From assembly GCA_900314595.1 (NCBI GenBank), contig OMVW01000023.1:1-48957 (forward strand): DNA of 48,957 nucleotides, written 5' to 3'. A program made the translations under genes and the position numbers. The notes under the pieces are model-generated. The model ran no database searches and was not told the DNA's origin. It was given only the letters and a program-made list of their open reading frames with translations. The stretch's first letter is position 1. The number at the start of each line of letters is the position of its first letter. The stretch comes from an uncultured Dialister sp. (GTDB lineage Bacteria > Bacillota > Negativicutes > Veillonellales > Dialisteraceae). This document shows, piece after piece, positions 42,066-48,957 of this stretch.

Positions 42066-42292
42066 TAAAGCAATTTTATTTTATTATATTTTCATTAGAA
42101 ATTTGACCTGTTTTTTTCGTACAGGATTTTTTATTTTCATCAGAAAAGCGCAGTCCTATTTTTCATCCGCTTGTAAAACAAAAAGTTTATTCTCCAGCTA
42201 AATCATCCTGGCAGTTTCTACCGGCACACCACCGCCTACTGCCTGAAAAGCATAAACGCAGTCCATTTATGACCAATCCAGGAAATATACTG

Positions 42293-43016
42293 TCATACAT
42301 CATTCAGCAAATTAACATAATGTGTATCATATTTATCAAAAGAAAACGTTTTCACTCCATAAATATGATGGATGTTCTCCGGATTCAGTACTTCTTCAGG
42401 TGTCCCTTCTTTCCAGAGGGTACCTTTTTGAACAAGAAGAATTTTATCACAAAACATTGATGCAAGATTCAGATCATGTATGGTCATGATGACAGAGATA
42501 TTTCTATTTTGAATAACTGCTTTAGCCAGTCTTAAAACCTCCAGCTGATATTTGACATCAAGACTGCTGGTCGGTTCATCCATCAATATAATATCCGGCT
42601 TCCCGGATAAAGCTCTGGCAATAAAAGCTCTTTGCTTTTCCCCACCAGATAAGTAACGAATATCGCGAGTTTCGAAACCTGACAGCCCGGTTTCCTCCAT
42701 TGCATTTATGGCAGCTTTTCTATCGGTTTCAGTAAATCGTCTACCACTATAAGGGAGTCTTCCCATCATTACCGTATTCAAAACAGAAACCGGAAACTGC
42801 GTCTCAATGTGCTGAGGCACATAAGCTATTCTCTGGGCGATTTTCTTTCTGGTCAGACTTGCGATATCTTCACCATCCAAAAGAATCTTCCCATGCTGCA
42901 GTGGATAGATTTTGTTGATACATTTGAGCAAAGTACTTTTTCCCGCACCATTGGGTCTAAGAATTCCGGCAAAAATCCCTCTATCAAGAGAAAAGCTGAT
43001 ATGTATGTATTCTCAT
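42293..43016 (-). pseudogene. Decayed FecE/BtuD-type ABC ATPase gene
   Basis: Most of an ABC ATPase is readable: KSTLLKCINKIYPLQHGKIL, YVPQHIE, the signature LSGGEKQR, Walker B IILMDEPTSSLD and TIHDLN, ending at 42293. Upstream the frame continues through ISFSLDRGIFAGILRPNGAG, where Arg replaces the first Gly of Walker A, and stops at TGA (43013-43015). A proper ATG with AGAGG (43014-43016) lies one base out of frame and reaches a stop after ten codons. One small indel near the start plus the Walker A change suggest a dead gene. An internal TTG start at 42931 would give a protein with no Walker A. No permease or binding protein adjoins it. Confidence 0.8.
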
Positions 43017-43149
43017 TTTCCTCTGCTCGAGTGTATGAGTTTACTTCCTTTTTTGCTAAAAAAACGACATATTTTATTAATTGTTTGTGTAATTTATTTC
43101 ATTAAAATTGAAATTTGCCATCTATATATAAGAATTTCTTTTATAGAAA

Positions 43150-43212
43150 TAAAAGAACCTTCCCGGAAAATCAGGTGCTGGCTGGATTTCCCGTTCGGGT
43201 TCTTTTTATCAT
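43150..43212 (-). terminator. Terminator of exbB-exbD-tonB operon 2
   Basis: AGAACC and GGTTCT with inner CCCG/CGGG form a stem over a longer loop, followed by TTTTATTTC on the minus strand. It lies just past the tonB stop. 43017-43150 shows only AT-rich sequence. Confidence 0.75.
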
Positions 43213-43220
43213 AAAGGCTG

Positions 43221-44075
43221 TTAATGAAGGTTAAATGTCACAGGGACTCTGGAGTTGACGGTAATCGCTACACCGTCCTGTTTGGCCGGTACGAAGCGCC
43301 AGCTGTAGACGGCAGAGACTGCCGCACTGTCCAGGGCAGAGCTTCCGGAGGAGCTTTCTACCCAGGCAGAGGAGACGGAGCCGTCGGAGCTGATGGTCAT
43401 ACCTACCACGGTCGTACCGGTGACGCCTGCTTTTCTGGCTGATTCCGGATAGGAGGGTTCCGGTGCGGAGAGGATCTGGGGACCCATGGTTCCACCACCG
43501 CTTCCGCCGCCGTCTCCGGGGCCATATCCGCTGCCGTTTCCTGTGCCGTGACCGCTGCCGTTACCGCCGCCGGAGCCTGAGCCTGTGCCCGGGCCGTAAC
43601 CGCTGCCGGTACCGGTGCCTACACCGCTTCCATGTCCGCCGCCTGATCCGGTGCCGCTTCCTATGCCGCGGCCGCCTTCACTTTCGGAGGAGCTTTCAGA
43701 TGCAGATTTAGAGGAGGTAGAAGAAGTGGTATCTGTTTCTTCCGCATCAGAAGAGGGCGATACCTGATGGACGTCGTTTTCTGCTTCCGGGTCCGGTTCA
43801 GGGGGAATTTCGGGAGGAGGAGCCGTGGGAGTCGCTTTGGCTTCGTGAATTTCGGGGAGCTTCGCAGCTTCTGCTGCTTCTTCGCTGCCGCCTCCCCCGC
43901 CACCACCTCCGCCACCTCCGCCTACGTCAGCGACGAGGTCGACTTCGATGATATTCTTGCTGGGAACCTGCGGCGGAAAGAGGATGAAGAAGCCAGTAAT
44001 GGCTCCGAGGACCAGGCCATGGCATATGACAGATAATCCAAAGGCGCTGGGCCAGTGATTTCTAAATTTATCCAT
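43221..44075 (-). CDS. tonB: TonB energy-transducing protein (set 2), Gly-rich linker
   Basis: A 284-residue TonB. The N-terminal anchor (FGLSVICHGLVLGAITGFFI) is followed by a run of 12 Gly, a Pro-rich patch (APPPEIPPEPDPEAEND), a Ser-rich stretch, and about 70 residues of GSGTGSGGG-like repeats in place of the usual Pro/Lys spacer. The C-terminal domain (SYPESARKAGVTGTTVV, SSGSSALDSAAV, WRFVPAKQ) is intact. Its last 87 residues match TonB set 1 at about 68 positions, whereas the linkers are unrelated. It follows exbD by 11 bases. Confidence 0.92.
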   Translation of the reverse strand: MDKFRNHWPSAFGLSVICHGLVLGAITGFFILFPPQVPSKNIIEVDLVADVGGGGGGGGGGGGSEEAAEAAKLPEIHEAKATPTAPPPEIPPEPDPEAENDVHQVSPSSDAEETDTTSSTSSKSASESSSESEGGRGIGSGTGSGGGHGSGVGTGTGSGYGPGTGSGSGGGNGSGHGTGNGSGYGPGDGGGSGGGTMGPQILSAPEPSYPESARKAGVTGTTVVGMTISSDGSVSSAWVESSSGSSALDSAAVSAVYSWRFVPAKQDGVAITVNSRVPVTFNLH

Positions 44076-44086
44076 GGAACCTCCTC

Positions 44087-44503
44087 TTATTTCTGACCGG
44101 ATTTGGATTCTGTAGCGATACCGATTTTGCTGATGCCTACAGATTTCAGCTGGTCAAGAACAAAGACGAAGTCTCCATGTTCGGACTTGGAATCGGCACG
44201 GAGGACGATGGCCAGATCCGGATTTCTGTTCTTTTCTATTTCCATACGGCGATGGAAATCATCTTTGGAAATTTTTTCCTGTTCCACATAGATAGTCCCA
44301 TCAGAGGTGACACTGACAGGGAGGGTTTTCTCCACGTTCAGCTTGGCCGAGGCCGTCTGGGGCAGGTTCAGGTTGATGGTTTTCTGGGTAACCATGGTGA
44401 GCATGCTCATCATGAAGAAGACAAGAAGGAAAAATATGATATCGATCATAGGGATGATCATAATTTTCGGTTTCTTCTCCACGTTCATAGAAGAAAGTTT
44501 CAT
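44087..44503 (-). CDS. exbD: ExbD biopolymer transport protein (set 2)
   Basis: A 138-residue ExbD. MIPMIDIIFFLLVFFMMSML is the membrane helix with the family Asp. SVTSDGTIYVEQEKISKDDF is the periplasmic part. Its ATG overlaps the exbB stop (TAATG), so it is translated together with exbB. It is clearly divergent from ExbD set 1. Confidence 0.92.
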   Translation of the reverse strand: MKLSSMNVEKKPKIMIIPMIDIIFFLLVFFMMSMLTMVTQKTINLNLPQTASAKLNVEKTLPVSVTSDGTIYVEQEKISKDDFHRRMEIEKNRNPDLAIVLRADSKSEHGDFVFVLDQLKSVGISKIGIATESKSGQK

Positions 44504-45111
44504 TATTTTCTCGCCTCAACAATCGCTAAATAGACAGAACCCAGTTTTTCCATCTGGGAAACATAGTTGCTTACCTGCTGGGAGAGGTAAGTATAAGCGA
44601 TTAATGCGATGATGGCTACGAAAAGGCCGGTAGCGGTGCAGACGAGGGCTTCTGCGACGCCCCCGGTAACGGCAAAGGGCTGGCCTTCGGATACGGAAAG
44701 GACGTTGAAGGAACCGATCATGCCGATAACGGTACCAAGGAGGCCCATGAGCGGGGAAAGGGTGACGATGACGTCCAGGTAGTTCAGGTAATTCTTAAGG
44801 AGACCGGAGGCTCTGGCGGCTGCGCCTTCGATGAGGGTGGTCTGGGATACGTTCATATCCAGGTGTTCAGCGCCTGCAAGTACGACGGATGCCGGGAGAC
44901 CGCCATCTTTTTTCAGGGCTTCCTTCAGTCCTTCGATATCATTATTGGCCAGGTAGTCCGGAATTTCTTTGGCCAGCTTGTCCACATTCGTCCTGGATGA
45001 GTGGTAATAACGGAAACGTTCGATAAAAATGGCTACTACGATAATAGAAGCCAGAACGAGCGGGTACATCATGAACCCGCCGGCGCGGAATAAATGCAGG
45101 AAATCCATCAA
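44503..45111 (-). CDS. exbB: ExbB/TolQ-family proton channel (set 2)
   Basis: A 202-residue protein. MMYPLVLASIIVVAIFIERF is the first membrane helix; LSPLMGLLGTVIGMIGSFNV and GGVAEALVCTATGLFVAIIA are the channel helices. It heads the operon; AGGAGG precedes the ATG. The 45112-45287 spacer holds ATTATTAATAAT, a 12-bp palindrome (45153-45164), that could be a Fur-like operator, and is otherwise AT-rich. Confidence 0.92.
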   Translation of the reverse strand: MMDFLHLFRAGGFMMYPLVLASIIVVAIFIERFRYYHSSRTNVDKLAKEIPDYLANNDIEGLKEALKKDGGLPASVVLAGAEHLDMNVSQTTLIEGAAARASGLLKNYLNYLDVIVTLSPLMGLLGTVIGMIGSFNVLSVSEGQPFAVTGGVAEALVCTATGLFVAIIALIAYTYLSQQVSNYVSQMEKLGSVYLAIVEARK

Positions 45112-45287
45112 TTGCCTCCTAAAAAATGAAATCTTTTTCAGCCTCGTCGCTGATTATTAATAATTCCTTTAAAGGGTACCACCTTTATCCTTGATAGTCA
45201 AATAAATATTAATCAATTTAATAATCAGAAATTAATTTTTGAAGAGTTAAATGATAAATATTCATTTTCATTATTCATATTTCCCCA

Positions 45288-45314
45288 ATAAAAAAACCGG
45301 CGCTCTGCCGGGTC
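45288..45314 (-). terminator. Terminator of the Bcr/CflA-type gene
   Basis: CCGGC and GCCGG pair over AGAGC on the minus strand, followed by seven T. It lies 25 bases past the stop of the transporter. Confidence 0.75.
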
Positions 45315-45338
45315 TCTGTTCCGTGATGACTGAATGCT

Positions 45339-46532
45339 TCATTCGTCCATTTCTTTTTTATGGTATGGGGCGATAAAGATATAAAAAGTCAGGAGGGAAA
45401 GCACTTCGCAGGCCAGGATGATCACGCCCATGGGAAGGGCCGTGGTATCCCCTGCAATTCCAACGACCGGCATGAGGATACCACCGAGGAACATATTGCA
45501 GAAACCGAGAAGCGCCGAGCCGCCGCCTGCATTTTTGCCGCATTTTGAAAGGGCCAGGGACATGGAAGCGGCACCCATGACGGAAAGAGGAGTCACCGTG
45601 ATAAAAATAGCCGCAATCAGGAACCAGGCCGGAAGGGAAAGAAGAATGCCGCCCAGCAGCAGGATAGCCCCTGCCACGGGAACCATGAGGGAATATTTCA
45701 GCATCACCACTTCACGAACCACATTGGCCAGTTTGGCAGGAATGGAACCCATAATGGCAATTCCGATCCCGATTCCGCCGAAAATGAAGCTGTAGGTCTG
45801 GGCGGAAAGGTGGTAAATATTCTGGAAAAGGAAGGCAGACCCTGCGATGTAGGAGAAAAACGCGCCGAAGGTGAAGCACTGGAGCAGGCAGTGACCGTCG
45901 AAATACTTATTTCTAAGAAGGGTGCCGAAAGCTTTGAAGCCCTCGCCCAGGGAATGGACCCGTTTTTCTTTCGGAAGGGTTTCCTTAAAAATCAGGGTAG
46001 CCAGGAATTGCAGGACCCCGATGGCCGTAAGCACATCGAAAACGATATGCCAGGAAAAGAAGCGAAGAATCTGGGCTCCTGCCACCGGAGCCAGAATGGG
46101 AGCAAGGCCATTCACCAGCATGAGGATCGCCAGGAACTGCATAAGGGCGGGCCCTGCGCAGACATCTCTCGCCACGGCCCTGGCAATGACAATGCCGAAG
46201 GACCCGGAAAATCCCATGAGAAAACGGAACCCCAGAAAAATATAGATATCCCTCACCACGGAGCAGGCAAAGGCGGAAAGGGCAAAGAAAACCATGCCCG
46301 CCAGGAGGGGCAGCTTCCTCCCGTACCGGTCGCTCACCGGTCCGCCCATGACCTGTCCCAGGGCCATGCCGATCATGGTCATGGTTAAAGTCATCTGGGT
46401 CATGGAGGTGGAAATACCGAAATCCTTCGCCAGCTCCGGCAGCGACGGCAGGTACATGTCCGTGGAAAGAGGCGCCATGGCCGTCATAATGCCCAGAAAA
46501 ATAACCAGAAATATATACACTTTCCTGCTCAT
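45339..46532 (-). CDS. Bcr/CflA-family MFS multidrug efflux protein
   Basis: A 397-residue, 12-segment transporter. MSRKVYIFLVIFLGIMTAMA, PLSTDMYLPSLPELAKDFG and GGPVSDRYGRKLPLLAGM in the 2-3 loop are Bcr/CflA marks. The protein exports drugs such as bicyclomycin or other small molecules by proton antiport in known members. Start 46532 has AGGAGG upstream; the frame to 46577 does not. Single gene, divergent from the toxin-antitoxin pair. Confidence 0.9.
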   Translation of the reverse strand: MSRKVYIFLVIFLGIMTAMAPLSTDMYLPSLPELAKDFGISTSMTQMTLTMTMIGMALGQVMGGPVSDRYGRKLPLLAGMVFFALSAFACSVVRDIYIFLGFRFLMGFSGSFGIVIARAVARDVCAGPALMQFLAILMLVNGLAPILAPVAGAQILRFFSWHIVFDVLTAIGVLQFLATLIFKETLPKEKRVHSLGEGFKAFGTLLRNKYFDGHCLLQCFTFGAFFSYIAGSAFLFQNIYHLSAQTYSFIFGGIGIGIAIMGSIPAKLANVVREVVMLKYSLMVPVAGAILLLGGILLSLPAWFLIAAIFITVTPLSVMGAASMSLALSKCGKNAGGGSALLGFCNMFLGGILMPVVGIAGDTTALPMGVIILACEVLSLLTFYIFIAPYHKKEMDE

Positions 46533-46743
46533 TCGTTCCTCCTGAAAAAATCGCCCGGCTCCTGCGGACGATTTCAATTATTATTTACAAAGTCCCGGCT
46601 CATGGATAGAATCCCGGCCCCTCTGTGAATTTATTTACCCTTAGTAATATTTGATTTACTGATTTATGTTAAACGATTTTTGATCATTTGTCAAATAAAA
46701 ATTGGGCTGGAGTCAATTTCTTTGATTTTATACCTGTCAAACG

Positions 46744-46780
46744 AATATAGGACTTGAAAATATATGATTTATCCTATATT
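46744..46780 (+). promoter_or_regulatory. Promoter and operator of the toxin-antitoxin pair
   Basis: AATATAGGA (46744-46752) and TCCTATATT (46772-46780) are perfect 9-base inverted repeats that overlap a TTGAAA -35-like box and a TATATT -10-like box. This suits autoregulation by the HigA-type antitoxin. Confidence 0.55.
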
Positions 46781-46857
46781 GTAATTATGAGCAAAAGGAG
46801 GACATAAGAAATAAGTTTCGAGTCGAGTTCTACACCGATGAGTCAGGGAGAAAGCCG

Positions 46858-47172
46858 GTGAAAGATTTCCTTCTATCTCTTGACAGGAAAATGCGTGCCA
46901 AACTGGTAACCTTAATCGGACTGCTCGAAGATAATGGATATGAACTTCGAGAGCCCTATTCCAAATACCTGTCTGAGGGAATATTCGAATTACGGACAAA
47001 GCAGAGTTCAAATATAACCAGGGTTTTATATTTTTTCTTCATTGGAAGACGAATTGTGCTGACAAACGGTTTTGTAAAAAAGACACAAAAGACTCCGCCG
47101 GAAGAAATCGAAAGAGCTAAAAGATACAGGTCTCTTTATCTGCGGAGAAAGGAGCATGAAGATGAACAGTGA
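46858..47172 (+). CDS. HigB/RelE-type toxin, start codon apparently lost
   Basis: A RelE/HigB-fold mRNA interferase-like protein. Downstream of GGAGG (46797-46801) the in-frame sequence from 46813 reads KFRVEFYTDESGRKPVKDFL, exactly a HigB N-terminus, but has no start codon: GAAATAAG stands where GAAATGAAG would be expected, a likely one-base loss. The next in-frame start is GTG at 46858, which drops the first beta strand. YELREPYSKYL, IFELRTK and TRVLYFF follow, with a Lys/Arg-rich end. The antitoxin overlaps its 3' end. The toxin is therefore probably inactive or very poorly made. Some annotations will begin at 46858. Confidence 0.7.
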   Translation: MKDFLLSLDRKMRAKLVTLIGLLEDNGYELREPYSKYLSEGIFELRTKQSSNITRVLYFFFIGRRIVLTNGFVKKTQKTPPEEIERAKRYRSLYLRRKEHEDEQ

Positions 47173-47473
47173 ATTTGATGATTTCCTGCAGGAACAGTTA
47201 AAAGATCCTGAATTCAGGAAAGAATATGAAGCTTTACAGCCCAAGCGGGCCATCATTCAGGCCATTATTGACGCCAGGCATCAATCCGGTCTGACACAAA
47301 AGGAGCTGTCTGAAAAAACAGGAATTAGCCAGGGAGATATCAGCAAGCTGGAAAAAGGAAATGCAAATCCCTCTATCAGAACTCTCCAGCGCCTGGCTGC
47401 CGGAATGGGTATGACGCTGCATATTGAATTTCAACCCATCGGGATCATCGGCAAAAAGACCGCCAGTGAATAA
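47162..47473 (+). CDS. HigA/XRE-family antitoxin
   Basis: A 103-residue helix-turn-helix protein. AIIDARHQSGLTQKELSEKT, GISQGDISKLEKGNANPSIR and TLQRLAAGMG form a typical XRE domain, with the short C-terminal strand LHIEFQPIG. It would bind and neutralise the toxin and repress the operon. The second ATG (47162) has good spacing to AAAGGAG, whereas the one at 47156 is too close. It overlaps the toxin gene by 11 bases. Confidence 0.88.
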   Translation: MNSEFDDFLQEQLKDPEFRKEYEALQPKRAIIQAIIDARHQSGLTQKELSEKTGISQGDISKLEKGNANPSIRTLQRLAAGMGMTLHIEFQPIGIIGKKTASE

Positions 47474-47512
47474 AAAACGGAAATGGTGATTCACCATTTC
47501 CATTTTTTTATT
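47474..47512. terminator. Bidirectional terminator
   Basis: GGAAATGGTG and CACCATTTCC form a perfect 10-bp stem around ATT, followed by ATTTTTTT on the plus strand and with A6 before it. It ends both the antitoxin gene and the convergent deacylase gene. Confidence 0.9.
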
Positions 47513-47513
47513 T

Positions 47514-48002
47514 TCACACATCAAAGAATCGCACTTCCGTCCCATGGTCTTTCAGTATCTGCACCAGGTCTTCCACTTTCATGGCCACTGTGGCACTGTT
47601 GTCATTGGGATGGATACCGATGATGGCAGGAGGCTCCAGGAATTTCCGGTCCAGATAGAAGACCACTTTCCGCTCTTCGTCATTCATGAGACCCAGGGGC
47701 GAGACGGCACCGGGGATGAGGCCAAGCATACGGTCCATTTCCTCCGGCGTGGCAAAAGAAAGGCGGCGGGTCCCCTGATTTGCCCTGAATTTCTTCAAAT
47801 CCACCGGCACATCCCCTTTCACGGTAAGGAGGAAATATTGTTTCTTCCCGCTGTCCCGGATAAACAGATTCTTCCCCTCCGCTTCCGGATAAGCCAGCCC
47901 CACATGGGTGAGCTCCTCCATGGTAAAGACTGGTCCGTGCTCCGTAACCACATGCCAGATGTGGTGGTCATCGAGGTATTTGTAGATATCCGCTTTATTC
48001 AT
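47514..48002 (-). CDS. ProX/YbaK-family aminoacyl-tRNA deacylase
   Basis: A 162-residue cytoplasmic protein of the YbaK/ProX superfamily, close to PrdX/ProXp-ala. EGKNLFIRDSGKKQYFLLTV carries the family Lys and the central strand; RRLSFATPEEMDRMLGLIPG and AVSPLGLMND follow. It would remove a wrongly attached amino acid, typically Ala, from tRNA-Pro. AGGAGCTGATCGT precedes the ATG. Confidence 0.9.
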   Translation of the reverse strand: MNKADIYKYLDDHHIWHVVTEHGPVFTMEELTHVGLAYPEAEGKNLFIRDSGKKQYFLLTVKGDVPVDLKKFRANQGTRRLSFATPEEMDRMLGLIPGAVSPLGLMNDEERKVVFYLDRKFLEPPAIIGIHPNDNSATVAMKVEDLVQILKDHGTEVRFFDV

Positions 48003-48150
48003 ACGATCAGCTCCTCTATGCTTTATATAGAATATTAGATTATCTCTTTATGGACAAGAAACATAAATTCCATATATAATATAAAATATACGTTCTGTCT
48101 CTACTTACAGAATTAATACATTGTGTCTCACACGAAAGGAATATCTTATT

Positions 48151-48876
48151 ATGAACCTTTCTTCCAAACTCATCGAAGATCTATTGGATAAAAGTCAAGA
48201 AGCTTTTATTGTTGGATTAGAAATATACAACAAACCCACAATCCGATATCGTGTGGAAGGTTTTTCTTTCTTCATTTGCAATGCCTGGGAATTAATGTTG
48301 AAAGCATACCTGATGCAAGAAAAAGGTGAAAATTCGATATATTATTCCAACGACAAAAAGCGCACAATCTCGTTATCTAATTGTATTGAGCAAATCTTTA
48401 CCAACAAAAGCGATCCTCTTCGCATGAATTTGGAAAGAATTATTGAGCTTAGAAATACGAGCACCCATTTTATTACAAAAGAATATGAGCAGATTTATGT
48501 TCCTTTTTTTCAATCTTGCGTTTTAAACTATACAAATAAAATGTTGGAATTTTTTGGCCGGGATATTACGGAAAGTATACCAGCAAATTTTCTAACACTC
48601 TCAATCAAACTATCTCCACTGGATCCTCATGAGATACAGGCCCGCTATCCCACCGCAATTGCTGACAAAATGTTAGAAACCTGGACCAAAATAAATGAAA
48701 CCATCCCGAACGAAGGTAATGAAAAATATGCTGTTCTTATAAAGCATGATATTTATATAACAAAAAAAGCCGATATAGCTACCGCAAGTGTTTCCATCAC
48801 TAAAGATGCATCAAAAGCAGCATTTATTTTCAAAGAAGTTAAAGATATACAGTTAACATCAATGTCATTAACTTAA
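48151..48876 (+). CDS. DUF3644 / HEPN-like protein
   Basis: A 241-residue protein of the DUF3644 family. EGFSFFICNAWELMLKAYLM is the N-terminal signature. ERIIELRNTSTHF contains RX4H (Arg-Asn-Thr-Ser-Thr-His), the ribonuclease motif of HEPN proteins, which are common in toxin and abortive-infection systems. The gene is clearly more AT-rich than most of the window, and has codon use unlike its neighbours, suggesting recent transfer. Start 48151 is the first ATG, with AAAGGAAT upstream. Defence function is inferred from the HEPN motif. The frame ends inside the window. Confidence 0.8.
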   Translation: MNLSSKLIEDLLDKSQEAFIVGLEIYNKPTIRYRVEGFSFFICNAWELMLKAYLMQEKGENSIYYSNDKKRTISLSNCIEQIFTNKSDPLRMNLERIIELRNTSTHFITKEYEQIYVPFFQSCVLNYTNKMLEFFGRDITESIPANFLTLSIKLSPLDPHEIQARYPTAIADKMLETWTKINETIPNEGNEKYAVLIKHDIYITKKADIATASVSITKDASKAAFIFKEVKDIQLTSMSLT

Positions 48877-48889
48877 GAAATTCATAAAA

Positions 48890-48930
48890 TAGTTCAAGTA
48901 CGCATCGAAAGGTGCGTGCTTTTTTGTGCA
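48890..48930 (+). terminator. Terminator of the DUF3644 gene
   Basis: GTACGCA and TGCGTGC pair, with one G-U pair, over an 8-base loop and are followed by six T. It lies about 20 bases past the stop. Confidence 0.75.
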
Positions 48931-48957
48931 AAAAAGTCGAAAAAAATACGACAAAAT

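Noticed and set aside
45153..45164. Clear Fur box before exbB set 2
   Set aside because: The AT-rich palindrome matches the Fur consensus only weakly; I mention it in the gene entry but do not call it.

Overview
The window looks like chromosome of a Negativicutes bacterium (a Firmicute with an outer membrane), most like Dialister or a relative. It carries TonB-dependent receptors, two TonB-ExbB-ExbD sets and a trimeric YadA-type autotransporter next to Firmicute-like genes such as PIN-PhoH, DUF4143 ATPases and a fosmidomycin-resistance-type MFS pump. The genus is an inference from gene content; no rRNA or tRNA gene was seen.

Layout. 1-6.8 kb: a DUF559 protein, an interspersed repeat family, and a 1,373-residue YadA-like adhesin with about 170 collagen triplets behind a long leader that ends in a terminator hairpin. 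6.8-18.5 kb: HD hydrolase, PIN-PhoH, three ATPase/nuclease-fold fusion proteins, an orphan HicB, an MFS pump with a deleted tandem duplicate, a frameshifted secreted hydrolase, a truncated flavoprotein and a metallo-beta-lactamase-fold hydrolase. 18.8-23.5 kb: aldo-keto reductase, threonine-aldolase-type lyase and class I aminotransferase, separated by repeat-rich spacers.

24-31.1 kb is a cobalamin uptake operon on the minus strand. A cobalamin riboswitch with a terminator platform precedes a small secreted protein, a BtuB-like receptor, a secreted two-repeat protein, a BtuF-like binding protein, a CGGC-domain protein and BtuC/BtuD. 32-33.8 kb is a first exbB-exbD-tonB operon. 34-36.9 kb encodes a large two-domain activase of the 2-hydroxyacyl-CoA dehydratase activator family. 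37-41.7 kb is a second uptake cluster (binding protein and FcuA/FhuA-like receptor, divergent MerR-type regulator plus an unknown gene) with no permease, followed by a decayed ABC ATPase gene and a second exbB-exbD-tonB operon. The right end holds a Bcr/CflA-type MFS pump, a HigB/HigA-type toxin-antitoxin pair whose toxin seems to have lost its start codon, a ProX/YbaK-type deacylase and an AT-rich DUF3644/HEPN gene.

The most novel signals are non-coding. Four minus-strand intergenic loci share a TACTATAtaGrCAGA core, then a two-part stem with compensating changes, a perfect 10-14 bp palindrome and a terminator, which looks like an undescribed RNA family. A second family, in at least seven copies, joins a short-period minirepeat tail, a GGTG box and a GC-rich hairpin, nearly always just past the 3' end of a gene. 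Several genes are visibly decaying (12.6, 14.7-15.7, 16, 42.3-43 and 46.8 kb).
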